Shown one piece after another: positions 1-6,768 of a DNA stretch of 7,710 bases. Below the pieces are notes generated by a model that saw nothing but the letters and a program-made list of their open reading frames with translations, was not told where the DNA came from and searched no databases. The position numbers and the translations under genes were made by a program. Each line of letters opens with the position of its first letter. Positions within the stretch are counted from its first letter, which is position 1. The stretch is from Deltaproteobacteria bacterium (lineage in GTDB: Bacteria; Myxococcota; Polyangia; Polyangiales; B10-G4): NCBI GenBank assembly GCA_019312705.1, contig JAFDCW010000181.1:1-7710 (forward strand). The letters are read 5' to 3'.

Positions 1-626
1 GCGGAAGACTGCACGGCCTCGCGTCCGCCGACCGCCGAAAGCGCGCGAAAGAGATGATCGAGCGCGTGGGACTGAAACACGCCGTCGATCGGCCGATCGG
101 GCGATTCTCGAAGGGCATGATGCAGCGTATCGGCCTCGCCCAAGCGCTCTTGCACGACCCCGAGTTTCTCATCCTCGACGAACCCCTCTCGGGCCTCGAC
201 CCGATCGGACGCAAGCAGATCCGCGACATCCTCGTCGAACAACGGCGGGTGGGAAAGACGCTGCTCTTCACGAGCCACATCCTCAGCGACGTCGAGATGC
301 TCTGCGACCGCGTCGTCATTCTCAACCAGGGCCTGGTCACCGCCCGGGGATCGCTAGACCAGCTGCTCAGCTCCGACGTGCGACGGGTCACGGTCGAGCT
401 GACCGCGGTCGGCGACGAACTTCGCGAGCGCCTCGAGGGCCTCGCGAAAAGCGCGCGGGTCGTGGAGGGACGGCTCTCTCTGATCATCGAGGGGGACCAG
501 CGGGTACCCGAAATCCTCGACCTCGCCCGGAACGGGGGCGCCCGCATCGAGGCTGTGATCCCGGAGCGTGAAACCCTCGAGGGCCTCTTCGTGCGAAACG
601 CGATGGAGGGCGCCGCACGCTCATGA
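1..626 (+). CDS. ABC transporter ATP-binding protein, 5'-truncated by window edge
   Basis: This is the C-terminal part of a nucleotide-binding subunit that would hydrolyse ATP at the inner membrane to drive an ABC-2-type (NatA/CcmA/gliding-type) exporter. The frame is open to the window start (first full codon at position 3), so the ATG at 54 is internal and the real start lies upstream. Visible motifs are the signature FSKGMMQR (from 105, replacing LSGGQ, typical of the FSKGM/YSKGM subgroup), Walker B FLILDEP (165-185), D-loop SGLD (189-200) and the H-loop histidine in TSHILSD (276-278). Walker A and the Q-loop are outside the window. About 110 residues follow the H-loop, ending in an accessory C-terminal domain common in this subgroup. 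No permease gene follows, so any partner must lie upstream or elsewhere. The substrate cannot be predicted. The stop is TGA at 624-626. Confidence 0.93.
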   Translation, partial: GRLHGLASADRRKRAKEMIERVGLKHAVDRPIGRFSKGMMQRIGLAQALLHDPEFLILDEPLSGLDPIGRKQIRDILVEQRRVGKTLLFTSHILSDVEMLCDRVVILNQGLVTARGSLDQLLSSDVRRVTVELTAVGDELRERLEGLAKSARVVEGRLSLIIEGDQRVPEILDLARNGGARIEAVIPERETLEGLFVRNAMEGAARS

Positions 627-682
627 CGCGTGTATGCTTCGCGACGAAATAGACGACGGAATCGACGACGAATCTAACGACC
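627..682 (+). repeat. Short intergenic spacer with imperfect tandem repeats
   Basis: The 56-bp gap between the ABC ATPase stop and the AAA+ start holds an imperfect tandem repeat: GACGACGGAATC at 652-663 followed directly by GACGACGAATC at 664-674. A weaker relative, GCGACGAAAT, lies at 641-650. TATGCT at 633-638 resembles a -10 box but has no convincing -35 partner. No Shine-Dalgarno-like purine run precedes the ATG at 683. The repeats could be a protein-binding site or chance in GC-rich DNA. Confidence 0.3.
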
Positions 683-1513
683 ATGAGTTCAACCCAAGAC
701 CCGCCAATTTCTGCCCTGAGCGACTGGATGGGCGCCGTGATGCGCTATCGCTCGGACCACCCTTCGACTCAGAAGATCCTCGACGTCCTCGAGCGACTCC
801 TGGACCGCCCCTACCGCACCCACGCGCTGATTCGCGGCGAACCCGGAACCGGCAAGGAGGGCCTCGCCCGGGCGCTGCACTCGGCGATGCATCCGGAGGA
901 CAATGCTCCCTTCGTGAAGATGCCGACCGGAGGCCGGGACCCAGCCGTCCTGAGCCTGCATCTCTTCGGCACGGCGGACCGACCCGGCGCCATCGAACGG
1001 GCCGAAGGGGGCACGCTCTTCCTCGACGAGGTCGCGACGATGTCCCGGGAGGTGCAAGCGCGCCTCTCGCCGGCCCTCCGGGGGCGCTTTCGTCGCAACG
1101 ATGACGAGGCTCCCCGAGAGGCGAACCTGGTGGTGATCGGAGCGACCGACCACGACCTCTCGGAGCAGGTCCGGCAAGGGACCTTCCGCCACGACCTCTT
1201 CTATCGCCTGGCGCGCCTCGACCTCCGGATCCCCGCGCTCCGAGAGCGCAACGAGGACATCCCCCAGGCGGCAGTGTGGGTAGCCAATCGCCTCTTGTCC
1301 CGGCACGGCGAGGAGCGCTCCCTCGGCATCGAAGGCGAGGCCGACGAGGGAGAGTTGGTGCTGACCACGGCCGCCCTCGCGGCCCTCGGACACCATGAGT
1401 TCCGCGGAAACTTCCGAGAGCTCGACCTGCTCATGGAGCGGGCCTTGATGCTCTACCGCGAGGGAGACCAAATCACCGAGACGTCGGTGCGACGGGCCAT
1501 CGGGAAGCGCTGA
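683..1513 (+). CDS. Stand-alone AAA+ ATPase of the sigma-54 activator fold, lacking GAFTGA
   Basis: This 276-residue protein consists almost entirely of one AAA+ domain of the NtrC/PspF class. Seen in order: Walker A GEPGTGKE (residues 52-59), Walker B TLFLDE (111-116), sensor I ATDHD (154-158, usually ATN.D), an arginine-finger region FRHDLFYRL (168-176), the LRERNEDIP motif (186-194) and a sensor II region FRGNFREL (240-247). ATP binding and hydrolysis therefore look intact. Between LFG (95) and GTLFLDE the family normally has about 20-25 residues including the GAFTGA loop that contacts sigma-54; here there is only a short TADRPGAIERAEG stretch. There is no N-terminal receiver, GAF or FHA domain and no C-terminal Fis-type helix-turn-helix. 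It is unlikely to be a classical sigma-54 activator and may be a remodelling ATPase or a partner of another regulator. The start at 683 leaves about 20 residues before the domain; ATG at 728 is an alternative. The stop overlaps the next start by one base. Confidence 0.88.
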   Translation: MSSTQDPPISALSDWMGAVMRYRSDHPSTQKILDVLERLLDRPYRTHALIRGEPGTGKEGLARALHSAMHPEDNAPFVKMPTGGRDPAVLSLHLFGTADRPGAIERAEGGTLFLDEVATMSREVQARLSPALRGRFRRNDDEAPREANLVVIGATDHDLSEQVRQGTFRHDLFYRLARLDLRIPALRERNEDIPQAAVWVANRLLSRHGEERSLGIEGEADEGELVLTTAALAALGHHEFRGNFRELDLLMERALMLYREGDQITETSVRRAIGKR

Positions 1514-2904
1514 TGGGTCTCGCCCTCGTTGGCTCCCTCGCCCTCGCGGGGCTGCTCTCGATCGCCGGATGCGGAGACGACCGGACGGGAACGGGAACGG
1601 GAACGGCCACGGGAACGGGAGCGGGAGCGGGAGCGGGAACGGGAACGGCCACGGGAACGGGAACGGGAACGGGAGCGGGAACGGCCACGGGAACGGGAAC
1701 GGGAACGGGAGCGGGAACGGGCGCCGGAGACCCCCTCGCCGGGATGGACGAGCCCCCGACCCCTTCCGAGTACGCCGGAGTCCCGGCGGGTGAGGTCGCG
1801 GTTGGCGACGTGCCGCCGGGCGCCTGCGTCGCGCTCACCGAGGCACCCCAGCGCGTCTGGCCACGACCGGGGGTGCCGGCGATCACCGTGCTCGGCGAAC
1901 GCTTTCACCTCGCCCTGCACGGCGGCGGTGCGCCGGGTGATGAAGCAGACGAGCTGCACCTCGTCTCAGCATCTCCAGAGACTGAACCGACTCCGATCCG
2001 CAGCCTGCGGATCAACCCCGCTCACGGCGGCGGCCGCATCGCGCCCCCGGCCATCACCGTCGACGGGGACGAGTTGGTCGTGGCGTTCATCGACGGCCAA
2101 GGCCATGTGCGCCTCGGCAGCACCGACCCGGCGCGGCCCTCGGCGAACCTGCGCACCATCGAGGCCGGGTCCGGTGCCGACGTGCGCTTCGCCCCCGCCG
2201 TCGCCGTCGTCCGGGGGACCCGGGTCGTCGCATGGACCGACGGAACGGGCACTCCGATGCGAGTACGGGTAGCCCGAGCCGACCGGAGCGGCGTCTTGCT
2301 CGGCACCCACGATGTCACCATGGCCGGCATGGGCGCCGCTACACCAACCTTCGCGGCGGGAGCGAGCACTCCGACTCTCTATTTCATCGACGCCCGGGCG
2401 GGCATCTCGCCCATCGTGAAAGCCGAGCTCAGGCCCGATGGCAGTCCTCGACCGAGCAGCGTCGCCCGCCCGGTCGGCACCGTGAGCGTGCCGCCGGAGC
2501 TCGCCGTCGGGGTCACGGGTGATGGGCATGCGTTTGCGGGCTACACGGCAATCGGAAACATGGCGACGACGGCGGTCGGCTTGATGCCTCTCTTCGGCGA
2601 TGTGGCCACGGCGCTCCCCCTCGTCCCAGGCACCGGCTATGGCCCCCTCAATGTCGCCGCCGCGGCCGGGCCCGCGGGGGTCGTCTTTGCCGCCGACGCA
2701 CCCAGGGACCAGCCCCCGAATGCACCCCGGGAGATCCATCTCCGAGTCATGCGCAGCGGCGCCCCAGGACCCACGCTCACCATCACGGGGCCGGACGGAA
2801 CCGGACGCCACGCCGCCATCGCACGACGGGCCGACGGAGTCCTCGGCGTTGCCTTCAGCGCGCCCGACGGCGTCTACGTCGCCTGGGCCCGCTGCGACGA
2901 CTGA
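1513..2904 (+). CDS. Lipoprotein with Thr-Gly repeat tether and beta-propeller-like domain
   Basis: This 463-residue protein has a hydrophobic leader ending in a lipobox, I-A-G-C with Cys20, predicting lipidation by Lgt, cleavage by LspA and anchoring at an envelope membrane. The leader has no Lys or Arg before its hydrophobic core. No in-frame ATG, GTG or TTG lies in the 70 bases upstream, so this start stands. Residues 25-70 are 23 Thr/Ala-Gly dipeptides, and a Pro/Asp/Glu-rich stretch follows to about 104. From about 120 to 460 come roughly six or seven segments that each pair a short strand such as AITVDGDELVVAF or AVAVVRGTRVVAW with a polar loop, resembling BNR or YVTN-like propeller blades. 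Only three cysteines are present: C20, C105 and C461. The last two flank the domain and could close it by a disulfide (inference). The ATG shares a base with the upstream TGA (TGATG), and GGGAAG at 1502-1507 may serve as the ribosome site, so translation is probably coupled to the AAA+ gene. Ligand and function are unknown. Confidence 0.87.
   Translation: MGLALVGSLALAGLLSIAGCGDDRTGTGTGTATGTGAGAGAGTGTATGTGTGTGAGTATGTGTGTGAGTGAGDPLAGMDEPPTPSEYAGVPAGEVAVGDVPPGACVALTEAPQRVWPRPGVPAITVLGERFHLALHGGGAPGDEADELHLVSASPETEPTPIRSLRINPAHGGGRIAPPAITVDGDELVVAFIDGQGHVRLGSTDPARPSANLRTIEAGSGADVRFAPAVAVVRGTRVVAWTDGTGTPMRVRVARADRSGVLLGTHDVTMAGMGAATPTFAAGASTPTLYFIDARAGISPIVKAELRPDGSPRPSSVARPVGTVSVPPELAVGVTGDGHAFAGYTAIGNMATTAVGLMPLFGDVATALPLVPGTGYGPLNVAAAAGPAGVVFAADAPRDQPPNAPREIHLRVMRSGAPGPTLTITGPDGTGRHAAIARRADGVLGVAFSAPDGVYVAWARCDD
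1585..1722 (+). repeat. In-frame hexanucleotide repeat tract, 23 units
   Basis: Twenty-three consecutive hexamers are in phase with the lipoprotein gene. Fifteen are acggga-type (Thr-Gly; the last is acgggc), three are acggcc (Thr-Ala) and five are gcggga (Ala-Gly). Writing these as A, C and G, the order is AAA C AAGGGA C AAAAG C AAAAG A. The last two C-AAAAG blocks are identical 36-bp tandem copies (1645-1680 and 1681-1716). Gain or loss of whole units keeps the reading frame, so slippage would change only the length of the peptide. The tract has no stop in any frame, which explains several spurious overlapping reading frames. Confidence 0.97.
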
Positions 2905-4808
2905 CGGGCCCACCAGGTCGCGACTTCCGCGAGGGTTTCGCAACGGGCTGCAGGGGGGAGGCTCTTCAGGAATACGTGGCCGTAGCCTTTGGTGACGACG
3001 CGTTTATCGAGGATGGCGACGACGCCGCGGTCGGTGGTGCTCCGGATGAGTCGCCCGAAACCCTGCTTGAGGGTCAGGGCGGCGGAGGGCACGAGGTATT
3101 TCATGAAGGGCGCCTCGCCGCGCTCCTCCATGCGAGCGCACCGGGCCGCGACCAAGGGGTCGGACGGAACGTCGAAGGGCAGCTTGTCGATGACCACCAG
3201 GCGCAGGGCATCGCCGGGAACGTCGACCCCCTCCCAGAAGCTCGCCGTCGCGAAGAGTACTGCGTGTCCGTCCTTCCGGAAGCGCTCGAGGAGCGTCGCT
3301 TTGGGTGCCTCGCCCTGGACCAATACCGTCTGGTCGAGGAGCGTGCGGCTCCGGCGACCGAGCTCCTCCATGTTGCGGATGGACGTGCAGAGCACGAAGG
3401 CGCCACCGCCGGTGAGGTGCACGAGGCCCAAGATCTCGTCCGTGGCCGCCGCCACGAAGTCCCGGTCCCGGGGGTCTGGCAGATGCTTCGGCAGATAGAG
3501 CGCGGCCTGGGCCGTGTAGTCGAAGGGCGAGTCGAGGATCTCCTCGGTCACGTCGAAGTCGATGCCCAGGCGCTGCTTGATGAACGAGAAGCTGCGGCCG
3601 GCGGAGAGGGTGGCGCTGGTCATGACGACGGCCGAGGTCTTGTAGAAGAGCTCGTCGCGGAGCAGGCGGCTCACGTCCACGGGGCTCGCCCCGACCGACG
3701 CTCGGCGGCCGCGCACCTCGGTCCAGGTGACGTTGCTCTGGCCACCTTCGACGATGACGGCGATGTCGTCACGGATGGTGCCCGCGCGTCGCGCCATCTG
3801 AGCGACCCCTTCGCCCTCGGACGCCTGGCGCCGAGCGTAGAGTTCGACGGCCTCGAGGGCGGCGTCGAGGCGCAGCATCGCGTCTTCGAGGTCGCCTTGC
3901 CACGCCTCCCGGGGCAGGGCGGCGCGGCCGCCGCCGCGCTCCCGGGGCAAGCGCTCGAAGAAGAGCGCGGAGGCCTGTTCGAGCTCTCGGAGGGGACCCG
4001 CCCCTTCTGGGCCGACGCGGGCGGCGCCAAAGGCCGCCCGGGCGTCGCGGCCGAGGACGGCGAGACGGGTGCTGGAGACGGTCACCCCGAAGAACTGAGT
4101 CACCACGTCTTCGATCTGATGCGCCTCGTCGAAGATCACCGCGTCGTAGTCCGGCAGCACGCCGCCGCCGTGGGGACCCCGGGTGGCGAGGTCGGCGAAG
4201 AAGAGGTGGTGATTGACGACGACTATCTGGGCCTCCTGGGCGCGGCGACGCATGGCGGTGATGAAGCAGTCGTCGAAGTGCTGGCACTTGGCGCCCACGC
4301 GGGTCTCGGAGCTGCTGCTGACCAGGGGCCAGATCGCCGCGTCCTCGTCGAGGGTGTCGAGCTCAGCCCGGTCACCGACCTGGGTTCGCTCGCGGAAGGC
4401 CTCGATCATGGGGAGCTGCCGGGCCGTGGGCCCCTCGGCCCCGAGGGCGCTCCGTCGCAGCTCCTCGAAGCGGCGTAGGCAGAGGTAGTTGCCAAGCCCC
4501 TTCATGCACGCCGCGTGCACGGTCACCCCGAGGTGCTCCTCGAGGACCGGCAGATCGCTCTCCATGATCTGGTCCTGGAGGGTCTTGGTCCCGGTCGAGA
4601 TGATGACCTTGCGCCCCGAGAGCAGGGCCGGAACCAGGTAGGCGAGGGTCTTGCCCGTGCCGGTGCCCGCCTCGACGATGAGCACGCCGTCATCTTCGAG
4701 GGTCCGCTGGACAGCCTCGGCCATCGCCAGCTGGCTCGGGCGGTGCTCGAAGCCAGGGATCACCCGTGACAGGTGGCCGCCGGGCATCAGGTAATCGACG
4801 GCACGCAT
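2874..4808 (-). CDS. dinG: ATP-dependent DNA helicase, DinG/YoaA family (XPD-like SF2)
   Basis: This 644-residue protein is close to the length of short DinG-family members such as YoaA. It would unwind DNA 5' to 3' using ATP and help resolve damaged or R-loop-containing DNA. Motifs in order: FEHRPSQLAMA (20-30, Q-like), Walker A EAGTGTGKT (46-54), motif Ia STGTKTLQDQ (71-80), NYLC (107-110), NHHLFFAD (199-206), the DEAH box VIFDEAHQIED (224-234), TSATL (397-401), GGGAFVLCTS (467-476), FWEGVDVPG (524-532) and motif VI QGFGRLIRS (582-590). The iron-sulfur region has C110, C175 and C181. The position five before C175, where E. coli DinG has its second cluster cysteine, is Arg170. There is no exonuclease domain. 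The ATG at 4808 leaves a short N-terminus before the Q-like motif. No LexA-like CTG-N10-CAG is visible in the upstream gap. The 3' end overlaps the convergent lipoprotein gene by 31 bp. The symbol is a family-level call. Confidence 0.94.
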   Translation of the reverse strand: MRAVDYLMPGGHLSRVIPGFEHRPSQLAMAEAVQRTLEDDGVLIVEAGTGTGKTLAYLVPALLSGRKVIISTGTKTLQDQIMESDLPVLEEHLGVTVHAACMKGLGNYLCLRRFEELRRSALGAEGPTARQLPMIEAFRERTQVGDRAELDTLDEDAAIWPLVSSSSETRVGAKCQHFDDCFITAMRRRAQEAQIVVVNHHLFFADLATRGPHGGGVLPDYDAVIFDEAHQIEDVVTQFFGVTVSSTRLAVLGRDARAAFGAARVGPEGAGPLRELEQASALFFERLPRERGGGRAALPREAWQGDLEDAMLRLDAALEAVELYARRQASEGEGVAQMARRAGTIRDDIAVIVEGGQSNVTWTEVRGRRASVGASPVDVSRLLRDELFYKTSAVVMTSATLSAGRSFSFIKQRLGIDFDVTEEILDSPFDYTAQAALYLPKHLPDPRDRDFVAAATDEILGLVHLTGGGAFVLCTSIRNMEELGRRSRTLLDQTVLVQGEAPKATLLERFRKDGHAVLFATASFWEGVDVPGDALRLVVIDKLPFDVPSDPLVAARCARMEERGEAPFMKYLVPSAALTLKQGFGRLIRSTTDRGVVAILDKRVVTKGYGHVFLKSLPPAARCETLAEVATWWARQSSQRAQAT

Positions 4809-4873
4809 CGGCGAAGATTCGTCTACCTGCGCTGCGGACCGGTGTCGAGGCGCGACTTTGATATGGTTCGCCG
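4809..4873. promoter_or_regulatory. Divergent intergenic region with mirrored start contexts
   Basis: This 65-bp gap must carry the promoters for both the helicase (-) and the exported protein (+). The 10-mer TTCGCCGATG, which includes the start codon, occurs at 4867-4876 on the plus strand and, as its reverse complement, at 4806-4815 for the helicase. On the plus strand TATGGT (4862-4867) sits six bases before the ATG at 4874, where a -10 box for a leaderless transcript would be. On the minus strand GAATCT stands at the same distance from the helicase ATG. No convincing -35 box and no Shine-Dalgarno sequence is seen for either gene. Confidence 0.4.
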
Positions 4874-6679
4874 ATGATCCCGCCCCGTCAGGTTCTACGG
4901 TTCCTTCTTCTGTCCAGCGCCATCACCTGCGCCGTCACCGCGGGGGCGAGCGCCGCATCGGGCTGCGGAAGCTGCGACGAGGCGCCGGGAGGCGACGACC
5001 CGACACGTGGAACCGTCGAGTCACAGGCGGCCCCGGTGCGCAGCCCGGCCCCGGCTCCATCCGGCTTGGTCTTCGAGGCTTCCCTCGGCGGCGGCGCCGA
5101 GACCCTCGCCGCGCTGCGGGGCTTGGTCGGCCGGCACCCCATCGGGGTGGTCTTCCCGAACGGTCCGGCCGAGGTGATCGCCGGTCTGGCGCCGGGGCTT
5201 CCCGTCGGCGACGCCGTCCCCGAGGATGCTCCGGTCCATCTGATCGGCTTGAGGCGCGGACCAGCGCAAAACGGACAAGACGGACAAGACGAAGTCACCC
5301 TCGTCGGTGCGACGCGCGTGCGAACGGAACCCGGTGCGGCCTCCATCCCGGGTCTCGTCCCCGGCGGCCCCGAGGGCTCGCTTTGGGTCGGCGAAGCGCC
5401 GCCCGCAGATGCGCCGGCCGCTGCGGTGATGAATGACGTCGTGGTCTTCGGCGAGAGACGCGACGCCGTGGAGGCGGCCCTCGCCTACCTGGCGTTCACC
5501 CGCATGCCCGAGGAGACGCCAGCCGGGCTGCACGCGCGCGTTCCCGAGGGGTTCAGCGCCGAGCTGCGAAGCCGCGGTGAGCAGATGATGGGGGAGGTCA
5601 CCGCGGACCTGCTTCGCCAGGCGACCGAGGAACGCGCCCGCCACGACTCGCCCCCGGATTTCGGCGAACCCGAGGTGGTCGCCCGGCAGCTCGCCCGGGG
5701 CGCGGCGCAGCTGCTCGGGCTGCTCTCGGACATCGGCGAAGTGCGGGCCTCCCTCGTCCCGGTGACCTCGGCCAACTCGGAAGTCACCGTGCACGTCGTC
5801 GTCGACGGCGCGGTACGCCCAGGCTCTGCCTTTGCAGAGCTTCTCGCCAACGCCCCGGTCAGCGACACCTCGGGCACCCGGGCCTTGCCCGCCAATACCG
5901 CCGTGGCCCTTTCGTTCTTCCCCGAGCGAAGCCGAGACGAGGGCCCGGAGGGCAGCGAGAGCGACGAGGGCAGCGAAGTCTTCGACGCCTTCGCGTTCTT
6001 CGGCGGCTGGCGCGAGTTCGCCGGCCAGCGCCTCGACCGCCGGGCCGGCGCCGCGGTCGACGCGTTGGAAGAAGCCTGGCAGACCGCCGCCGGACGCGAG
6101 TCCATCGTGGCCGCCGGAGGCGGCGCCGACGACGCATGGATCGCCGCTGTCGACCCCGCCCCCGAGAGCGCGCTTGCCCCGGAGGCCGTCGAAGGCGTGG
6201 CCAAAACGAGCTACGTCGCGACGATGCTCGCCGAGGCCTTCGACTGCCCGCCGCGCACGACCCCCAGGCGGGGCGAAGCCCTCTGCCCCAACGCGCCGTC
6301 GTTCGTGGTGTCAGAGAACGAAAGCCGGCGCGTCATCGGGCTCGCCCGGGCCCCGGCCCTCTTCGAAACCGGCGACCAGGCGTCTGTCGGTGCCTATCCC
6401 GAGGTCAGCCGCGCCCTCGACCTGTTGGGCACGGAGCTCGTCGCGTCCCTCGTCGTCATCCCATCGCGACTCATGCCCGTCCTCGGCCTCTCCGGGGCCG
6501 AAGCGCTCCAGCAGGTGAGTCGCGTGTCGGCCATGGCCGCACGGCCTTCTCCCATCGCCCTCGGCATCGGCAGACGACCGAGAGCAGAACCCGACGGCCC
6601 AGACCCGGGCGTGCGCATCACCCTCGTCGCCCCAGGTCGCGCCATCGCCGACGCGCTAACCGTCATTGGCAGCTTCTAG
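4874..6679 (+). CDS. Exported protein of unknown function, probable lipoprotein
   Basis: I do not recognise this 601-residue protein. It has a signal peptide: a basic n-region MIPPRQVLR, a hydrophobic core FLLLSSAITCAV, then A-S-G-C with Cys31. The lipobox is weak because Ala, not Leu or Val, is at -3, so cleavage by signal peptidase I near ASA (25-27) is also possible. An Asp/Pro/Ala-rich linker runs from about 32 to 63. The rest is a soluble alpha/beta-looking domain with strand-like stretches (IGVVFPNG at 90-97, NDVVVFGERR at 187-196, EVTVHVVVDG at 303-312, NTAVALSFF at 341-349, RITLVAPG at 581-588) alternating with amphipathic helices. An acidic loop lies at 354-370. C458 and C471 are close enough to form a disulfide. 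A 9-bp direct repeat (5271-5288) gives GQDGQD. The style matches large uncharacterised envelope proteins of myxobacteria. No catalytic motif is seen. It is transcribed divergently from the helicase. Confidence 0.82.
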   Translation: MIPPRQVLRFLLLSSAITCAVTAGASAASGCGSCDEAPGGDDPTRGTVESQAAPVRSPAPAPSGLVFEASLGGGAETLAALRGLVGRHPIGVVFPNGPAEVIAGLAPGLPVGDAVPEDAPVHLIGLRRGPAQNGQDGQDEVTLVGATRVRTEPGAASIPGLVPGGPEGSLWVGEAPPADAPAAAVMNDVVVFGERRDAVEAALAYLAFTRMPEETPAGLHARVPEGFSAELRSRGEQMMGEVTADLLRQATEERARHDSPPDFGEPEVVARQLARGAAQLLGLLSDIGEVRASLVPVTSANSEVTVHVVVDGAVRPGSAFAELLANAPVSDTSGTRALPANTAVALSFFPERSRDEGPEGSESDEGSEVFDAFAFFGGWREFAGQRLDRRAGAAVDALEEAWQTAAGRESIVAAGGGADDAWIAAVDPAPESALAPEAVEGVAKTSYVATMLAEAFDCPPRTTPRRGEALCPNAPSFVVSENESRRVIGLARAPALFETGDQASVGAYPEVSRALDLLGTELVASLVVIPSRLMPVLGLSGAEALQQVSRVSAMAARPSPIALGIGRRPRAEPDGPDPGVRITLVAPGRAIADALTVIGSF

Positions 6680-6733
6680 TCCGACACTGTTTGGGAAGGC
6701 GCGGGGCGGCGGACGCGGAAGCGGGGCGGGCCG

Positions 6734-6762
6734 TTGACGCTCCTCGCCGGGGTCCCTAGGTT
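6734..6762 (+). promoter_or_regulatory. Candidate sigma-70-type promoter for the rhomboid gene, leaderless
   Basis: TTGACG (6734-6739) and TAGGTT (6757-6762) are separated by exactly 17 bases. They match five of six positions of the -35 consensus and three of six, including the key TA and final T, of the -10 consensus. The GTG start begins six bases after the -10 box, so transcription would start at or next to the start codon, giving a leaderless mRNA. The absence of a Shine-Dalgarno sequence agrees with this. Confidence 0.5.
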
Positions 6763-6768
6763 GCCGGC

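Noticed and set aside
568..1104. A 178-residue plus-strand frame across the ABC/AAA+ junction
   Set aside because: It overlaps two well-supported genes in another frame and is low-complexity Arg/Pro/Gly-rich sequence.
1453..1959. Arg-Ser and Pro-Val repeat proteins on the minus strand and Arg-Glu or Asn-Gly repeats in other plus frames
   Set aside because: They are the same hexamer tract read in other frames. The tract is in phase with the lipoprotein, which has an independent signal peptide and domain.
2918..2932. TCGCG-ACTTC-CGCGA hairpin as a terminator for the lipoprotein gene
   Set aside because: The stem has only five pairs with a short, interrupted T stretch after it, and it lies in helicase coding sequence, so chance is as likely.
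1966..2943. A 325-residue minus-strand frame opposite the lipoprotein
   Set aside because: Its composition (Gly, Asp, Arg-rich, no hydrophobic pattern) is that of a shadow frame, while the plus strand has a signal peptide, lipobox and regular strand pattern.
4271..4290. TGGCAC-like motif as a sigma-54 promoter
   Set aside because: The spacing to a TTGC element does not match the -24/-12 consensus, and the site is inside the helicase coding region.
2976..4478. A 500-residue open frame on the plus strand opposite the helicase
   Set aside because: It is antisense to a gene with every helicase motif in order. Its peptide is rich in Gly, Ala, Glu, Asp and Arg without any domain, and long antisense frames are common in GC-rich DNA.
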